A DNA stretch of 10,305 bases, from the NCBI GenBank assembly GCA_049974825.1, contig JBNGDJ010000089.1, forward strand, positions 1-10,305. Direction: 5' to 3'. Positions 6,935 to 10,305 of this stretch are shown here, in pieces. The notes under the pieces are model-generated. The model saw nothing but the letters and a program-made list of their open reading frames with translations, was not told the origin of the DNA and ran no database searches. The position numbers and the translations under genes are program-made. The stretch is from JBKHDT01 sp049974825 (GTDB lineage Bacteria; Pseudomonadota; Gammaproteobacteria; Halothiobacillales; Halothiobacillaceae). The stretch's first letter is position 1. Each line of letters opens with the position of its first letter.

Positions 6935-7876
6935 ATGAGCTTGCTCGTCGATGGCCAGTGGACCCCCGGCTGGCTGGAATCCGAAACCGAGGATGGGCGC
7001 TTCGTCCGCATGGATTCTCAGTTTCGCGACTTTGTTCGCCCCGCGCTTGATGCCGACTACCCCCCCGAGTCGGGGCGCTATCTTCTGTATGTCTCCTATG
7101 CCTGCCCCTGGGCGCACCGGACGCTCATCTTCCGGCAGATCAAGGGGCTGGCCGAGCACATCCGCGTCGCGGTGGTGCATCCTTTCATGGGCGAGCCGGG
7201 CTGGAGCTTCGACCGCGACTTTCCCGGCGCCACCGGCGACCCGCTGTTCGGCGCCCATTACGCGCACGAGCTGTATACCCGGACCGATCCCCACTACAGC
7301 GGGCTTGTCACAGTGCCCTTCCTGTTCGACACGCTGAAGGGGCGAATCGTCAACAACGAGTCGTCCGAAATCATCCGGATGTTCAACAGCGCCTTCAACG
7401 ACTTGACCGGCAACCGCGACGACTACTACCCCGAGGATTTGCGCGGCGAGATCGACCGGATCAACGCGCGCGTCTACGACAACCTCAACAACGGCGTGTA
7501 TCGTGCCGGCTTCGCCACCACCCAGGCCGCCTACGAAGAGGGCTTCGAGGCCGTTTTCGACACGCTCGACTGGCTGGAATCAATGCTTGCCGACGGGCGT
7601 CCGTACCTGCTCGGGGACCGGTTGACCGAGGCCGACTGGCGGGTTTTTCCCACCCTGGTCCGCTTCGATGCCGTTTACTTCAGCCACTTCAAGTGCAACC
7701 GCCAGCGCATCGTCGACTTTCGCCATCTCTGGCCCTATGTCCGCCGGCTTTATGCCATCGACGGCGTGGCCGGCACAGTGCGCCTGGACCACATCAAGCA
7801 CCACTACTACCGCAGCCACCCGAGCATCAACCCCACACGCATCGTGCCCCGGGGGCCGCAAATCCGCTTTGACTGA
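6935..7876 (+). CDS. yqjG: Glutathionyl-hydroquinone reductase (YqjG/ECM4 family, Xi-class glutathione transferase)
   Basis: 313 residues (E. coli YqjG 328). It is expected to act in the cytoplasm, reducing glutathionyl-(hydro)quinones with glutathione to give hydroquinone and glutathione disulfide. The thioredoxin-like N-terminal domain carries the family's catalytic motif CPWAHR with Cys at 57, preceded by YVSYA. VPFLFDT and the NNESSEIIRMF stretch form the expected glutathione-binding part. The all-alpha C-terminal domain includes RPYLLGDRLTEADWRVFPTLVRFD, a signature of the family, followed by VYFSHFKCN, DFRHLWPYVRRLY and the terminal HIKHHYYRSHPSINP. Start chosen from the strong Shine-Dalgarno at 6923-6930. 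It follows tamB on the same strand but shares no known pathway with it. No truncation or unusual codons seen. Confidence 0.93.
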   Translation: MSLLVDGQWTPGWLESETEDGRFVRMDSQFRDFVRPALDADYPPESGRYLLYVSYACPWAHRTLIFRQIKGLAEHIRVAVVHPFMGEPGWSFDRDFPGATGDPLFGAHYAHELYTRTDPHYSGLVTVPFLFDTLKGRIVNNESSEIIRMFNSAFNDLTGNRDDYYPEDLRGEIDRINARVYDNLNNGVYRAGFATTQAAYEEGFEAVFDTLDWLESMLADGRPYLLGDRLTEADWRVFPTLVRFDAVYFSHFKCNRQRIVDFRHLWPYVRRLYAIDGVAGTVRLDHIKHHYYRSHPSINPTRIVPRGPQIRFD

Positions 7877-7899
7877 CGCCCCGCGGCCCGGCCTGCGCC

Positions 7900-7928
7900 T
7901 TGACAACCGCCCCGTGGCTAGGCAAACT
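7900..7928 (+). promoter_or_regulatory. Probable sigma-70 promoter of tRNA-Ser
   Basis: A consensus -35 TTGACA (7900-7905) is followed after 17 bases by CAAACT (7923-7928), which keeps the important A2 and T6 of the -10 box. The segment up to the tRNA is GC-rich (GCGCCCGC), like the discriminators of stringently controlled stable-RNA promoters. It begins 23 bases after the yqjG stop. Confidence 0.6.
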
Positions 7929-7938
7929 GCGCCCGCTC

Positions 7939-8028
7939 GGAGGGTTGGCAGAGCGGTTGAATGCACCGGTCTTGAAAACCGGCAAGGGGGCAACTCCTTC
8001 CAGGGTTCGAATCCCTGACCCTCCGCCA
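7939..8028 (+). tRNA. tRNA-Ser(UGA)
   Basis: 90 nt including an encoded CCA. The acceptor stem pairs GGAGGGT (7939-7945) with ACCCTCC (8018-8024), with discriminator G. The anticodon stem CCGGT/ACCGG encloses loop CTTGAAA, giving anticodon TGA at 7973-7975. The long variable arm (about 7984-8000, GGGGG...TCCTT) is the class II feature expected of serine tRNA. The T-arm holds GGTTCGAATCC. Confidence 0.97.
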
Positions 8029-8040
8029 CGATTTACCTTG

Positions 8041-8066
8041 ACCCGTTGATTCTCAACGGGTTTTTT
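8041..8066 (+). terminator. Intrinsic terminator after tRNA-Ser
   Basis: ACCCGTTGA (8041-8049) pairs perfectly with TCAACGGGT (8053-8061) around a 3-nt loop, and the stem runs straight into six T residues (8061-8066). It sits 13 bases after tRNA-Ser and before tRNA-Arg, so the two tRNAs are probably separate transcripts or only partly linked by read-through. Confidence 0.9.
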
Positions 8067-8097
8067 GTTCCCGCCAGGGCGAAATTCCCCGTCCTCC

Positions 8098-8174
8098 GCC
8101 CCCATAGCTCAGCTGGATAGAGCGTCCCCCTCCTAAGGGGAAGGTCGCACGTTCGAATCGTGCTGGGGGCACCA
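8098..8174 (+). tRNA. tRNA-Arg(CCU)
   Basis: 77 nt with encoded CCA. The acceptor GCCCCCA (8098-8104) pairs with TGGGGGC (8164-8170), followed by discriminator A and CCA. The anticodon stem TCCCC/GGGGA encloses CTCCTAA, giving anticodon CCT at 8132-8134, which reads AGG. The T-arm is GCACGTTCGAATCGTGC. No good promoter is visible in the 31 bases between the terminator and this gene. tRNA-Arg(CCU) is a known frequent integration site of genomic islands, and the gene behind it fits that pattern. Confidence 0.97.
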
Positions 8175-8357
8175 TCAAATCAATGTCTTGTGATGCTTCC
8201 CGAGTGGCTGCTCAAATTTGGCAGCACTTTTTCAGCACTTGTGCCGCCAACTGATCTGATTTCCCGTGCCGGGCATCCTTGCCCCAAGGGGCGCCTCGCA
8301 AGGTTTTTCGCGGCGCCCTGCAAGTGCTCGGACAGGCCCTGACCCGCGACAAGCCGG
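8175..8357. other. tRNA-Arg to methyltransferase junction, non-coding
   Basis: 183 bases between convergent genes with no supportable reading frame. It holds two copies of CAGCACTT (8222-8229 and 8233-8240) and a GC hairpin, GGGCGCC (8289-8295) with GGCGCCC (8312-8318), which could end the minus-strand methyltransferase transcript but lacks a T-run. A competing palindrome, GCCCC-AA-GGGGC, sits at 8281-8292. I see no second copy of the tRNA-Arg 3' end here, so if an attachment site was duplicated its partner is outside the window. Confidence 0.6.
8289..8318 (-). terminator. Possible hairpin terminator of the methyltransferase gene
   Basis: A 7-bp GC stem with a 16-nt loop lies about 40 bases past the methyltransferase stop on the minus strand. 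No U-run follows it in the transcript direction, so it is at best a factor-assisted terminator or a 3'-end stabilising hairpin. Confidence 0.25.
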
Positions 8358-10305
8358 TTACTCGATCTGCCAGACACCGCAAACATTGCGCGCCTGCCCG
8401 AGGGCCTGCAGTGCCGCGAGAACCTGCTCGACCGCCTTGATTGGCCGGCGCTTGAAGCGGGCGGCGATCTGCTCCGGCGTTTGCGGGCTGCTGGCCAGCA
8501 GTTCGCGCACGGCCGTGACCTGTGCGGCCATGTCCCGGGGCCAGTTTGTTTTGGCGGCGGGCCCGGCCGCCGGTGCCTGCTCCGGGTCGACCTGAAGCGC
8601 CACGGCCGTCTGGCTGCCGCTGTGGTCGGCTTCGGGGGCCTGGTAGTCCGGGCGCAGCCAGCGCACCTCGCCCTGCGCTTCTTCTGCAGCGCGCTGGGCG
8701 TTGAGGTCGACCAGCCGGGTGAGCAGTTCTTCCTCAGCCTCTGCCTGCTCGGCGGGCTTGTCGGGCAGCGGGGTGGTCGCGCCGGGCCGGCCGACGAGCC
8801 TGTCGGCCAGATCATCCCAGCCGTAGGCGGCGAACACGGCGCGGTCGAGTTCGTCGTGCAGTTCGCGCAGCACCGAGACCAGCCCCTGTTCGTGGATGGT
8901 CTGTTCCTTTGTCGTCAGCGACGTGCCGGCGCGCAGCTTTTCCAGCACGTTGTACATCCCGGTCAGGGTCAGGTCGGGATGGGCCGCCTGCTGGCGCTTG
9001 CGGTGGGCGTCGATGCGTTCGGCCAGCTCGCCGATCTGCCGGGCCTGGGCGTCGTTCAGATCGGGGAAGGGGAAGGTTTCGAAGCAGCGGCTTTTGTTAT
9101 AGCGCGGGTCATTGCCCATGCCCATGCGCCCACCGGCGGCCAAAGCCCACAATGCATGTGGGCGGCTAGAAAGAACTCCAAGAGTTTTCGGGCTGTCGGC
9201 CGCAATACTGACTAATCCATCGTCCGGCAGGACTTCCTCATCAAGGAAGAAAAACACTCTATGTTTGCTCACGTAAACAGTGGTGATAAAGCGTGTGAGC
9301 CCGTTGGACATGGCGCGCCATTGAGCGGCGGGATCGCCGAAAATCCACCATTTGTCGCGTCGGCGCTTTGCCCGGTTTTGTTCCCTTTCCGGCTTCACTC
9401 GGTCAAGCAACCACTGATAGACGGCTGGGTATCTTTCGCGAACTTCGTCGATTCCGAGGCCGAATAAATCGATGATCATGACTTCCCGAGGACGTTGATT
9501 CATGTCGCGTCCATTCCGGTAGTGCCGAATGTGATTTTCAAGGCCGGGTACGGAGCCAAGTCCGAGAGTTATTGCTTGATCTTTCTCGACGGTGAACCCT
9601 GAGCCAACAGGAATAACGCCACGGCTACTGAGTCCAGCATTTGCCTTTAGGGGCACGGCTCCCGCGACATTTGCGCCAACAGACAGATCTGAGAACAATT
9701 TTCCGGTTCGTGAGCTTAACGTGAGGTCGTGGCCTTCTTCGGCGTTGTTCTTTTCTTCCACTACCTGATACAGCGTGCCGGGCATGTCCCCAGCAGTTCC
9801 AACCGTCATGGCAATCCGCACGGATGCCCCATCGGCACTATCTACCCATGGGTGATCGGGGATCGCAAATGCGAGAGATAGTGGTTTCTTGCTGTCGTTA
9901 AGGTGCGGCTCAATCACCCGCCGATTGAAGGTCTGGCGCAAGCTGTTGGTGGTGATGAAGCCGAAGCGTTTCACCTCGCCGTGGCGTGCCTTCTCGGCGG
10001 CGAAGTGCCACCAGTACATCACGAAGTCCGCAGACCCGGATACCTCGCCAGAAAAAGTATCTTTCAGGGCGTCGATGTAACCGTCGCCAAGAGCGATCCG
10101 CATCCTTTTGTTCCCGATAAACGGCGGATTTCCGACGATGTAGTCGGCCTCCGGCCACTCGGCCCTGGTCGGGTTGATGTAGCGGTAGACGGTGGTCCGG
10201 CCGCTCTCGTCGGGGATCAGTTCGCCGGTGGTGGGGCTTTCCTTGTAGCTGATGCCGTCCCAGATGGTCACCGGCTCGCCGTGTTCGTCGGTCATCGGCT
10301 CGCGG
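8358..10305 (-). CDS. Class I SAM-dependent DNA adenine methyltransferase, MmeI-like (5' end beyond window)
   Basis: The C-terminal ~649 residues of a larger protein; the frame is open to the right edge (codons for REP precede the first visible Met at 10295), so that Met is not the start. Numbering from it: catalytic motif IV NPPF at 56-59 (target-adenine binding, N6-adenine or N4-cytosine class), then SADFVMYWW (88-96) and FGFITTNSLRQ (111-121), all typical of MmeI-type/type IIG-like methyltransferases. A target-recognition region spans about 190-400 and ends in SRCFETFPFPDLN, the usual closing motif. A helical region (415-545) follows, then a low-complexity linker and a winged-helix-like tail (585-645). 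SAM motif I, and any N-terminal nuclease, would lie beyond the edge. It could be a stand-alone methylase, a fused restriction-modification enzyme, or the methylase of a multi-gene defence locus (DISARM DrmMI is similar). It faces the tRNA genes and differs in composition from the core genes. Confidence 0.85.
   Translation of the reverse strand, partial: REPMTDEHGEPVTIWDGISYKESPTTGELIPDESGRTTVYRYINPTRAEWPEADYIVGNPPFIGNKRMRIALGDGYIDALKDTFSGEVSGSADFVMYWWHFAAEKARHGEVKRFGFITTNSLRQTFNRRVIEPHLNDSKKPLSLAFAIPDHPWVDSADGASVRIAMTVGTAGDMPGTLYQVVEEKNNAEEGHDLTLSSRTGKLFSDLSVGANVAGAVPLKANAGLSSRGVIPVGSGFTVEKDQAITLGLGSVPGLENHIRHYRNGRDMNQRPREVMIIDLFGLGIDEVRERYPAVYQWLLDRVKPEREQNRAKRRRDKWWIFGDPAAQWRAMSNGLTRFITTVYVSKHRVFFFLDEEVLPDDGLVSIAADSPKTLGVLSSRPHALWALAAGGRMGMGNDPRYNKSRCFETFPFPDLNDAQARQIGELAERIDAHRKRQQAAHPDLTLTGMYNVLEKLRAGTSLTTKEQTIHEQGLVSVLRELHDELDRAVFAAYGWDDLADRLVGRPGATTPLPDKPAEQAEAEEELLTRLVDLNAQRAAEEAQGEVRWLRPDYQAPEADHSGSQTAVALQVDPEQAPAAGPAAKTNWPRDMAAQVTAVRELLASSPQTPEQIAARFKRRPIKAVEQVLAALQALGQARNVCGVWQIE
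9158..9900 (-). other. AT-richer segment covering the methyltransferase specificity region
   Basis: Counting sample lines by hand, G+C is about 55% at 9181-9240, 42% at 9241-9300, 50% at 9421-9480, 55% at 9541-9600 and 9721-9780, and 50% at 9841-9900. The same gene has 77% at 8761-8820 and 68% at 10141-10200. The dip coincides with the last part of the catalytic domain and the target-recognition region (about residues 132-380 from the first visible Met). Confidence 0.7.

Noticed and set aside
8481..9215. 244-residue + strand frame opposite the methyltransferase
   Set aside because: Shadow of the real minus-strand gene, which carries recognisable motifs.
8175..10305. Duplicate of the tRNA-Arg 3' end marking an island boundary
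   Set aside because: No matching copy found by eye in this stretch; any partner site must be outside the window.
1..10305. CRISPR array or insertion sequence
   Set aside because: No regularly spaced identical repeats, and no transposase motifs or flanking terminal inverted repeats were seen; the left-end repeats are few, imperfect and irregularly spaced.

Overview
The window reads as high-GC chromosomal DNA of a Gram-negative bacterium, most likely a gammaproteobacterium. It carries an outer-membrane TamA/TamB pair, class II and class I tRNA genes with genomically encoded CCA, and G/C-biased codon third positions. Genus cannot be fixed from the sequence; a Chromatiales/Wenzhouxiangella-like lineage is only a guess.

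Left part (1-513): no convincing gene. The first ~450 bases are packed with short perfect or near-perfect inverted repeats and hold two imperfect copies of a ~46-nt element (74-119 and 402-448), the second ending about 65 bases before tamA. This looks like a REP-like intergenic repeat cluster or a structured leader.

Core operon (514-6854, + strand): tamA (Omp85-family outer-membrane barrel with three POTRA domains) and tamB (very long AsmA-like/DUF490 periplasmic bridge) overlap by one base and are clearly co-translated. Together they form the translocation and assembly module linking the inner and outer membranes. TamB is longer than the E. coli protein and contains a run of degenerate ~99-residue modules.

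Next (6935-7876, + strand): a glutathionyl-hydroquinone reductase (YqjG/ECM4 family) with its own strong ribosome binding site, unrelated in function to tamAB.

tRNA block (7900-8174, + strand): promoter, tRNA-Ser(UGA), a textbook intrinsic terminator, and tRNA-Arg(CCU).

Right part (8175-10305): after a 183-bp gap the character changes. A large DNA adenine methyltransferase gene of the MmeI-like/class I SAM-dependent type lies on the opposite strand and runs off the right edge. Its specificity region (about 9158-9900) is clearly AT-richer than both its flanks. Placement directly behind the 3' end of a tRNA-Arg gene, opposite orientation and mosaic composition all fit the edge of an acquired defence or restriction-modification island. 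The rest of that island, including any integrase, nuclease or partner genes, is outside the window. I see no CRISPR array, insertion sequence or complete novel system inside the window.
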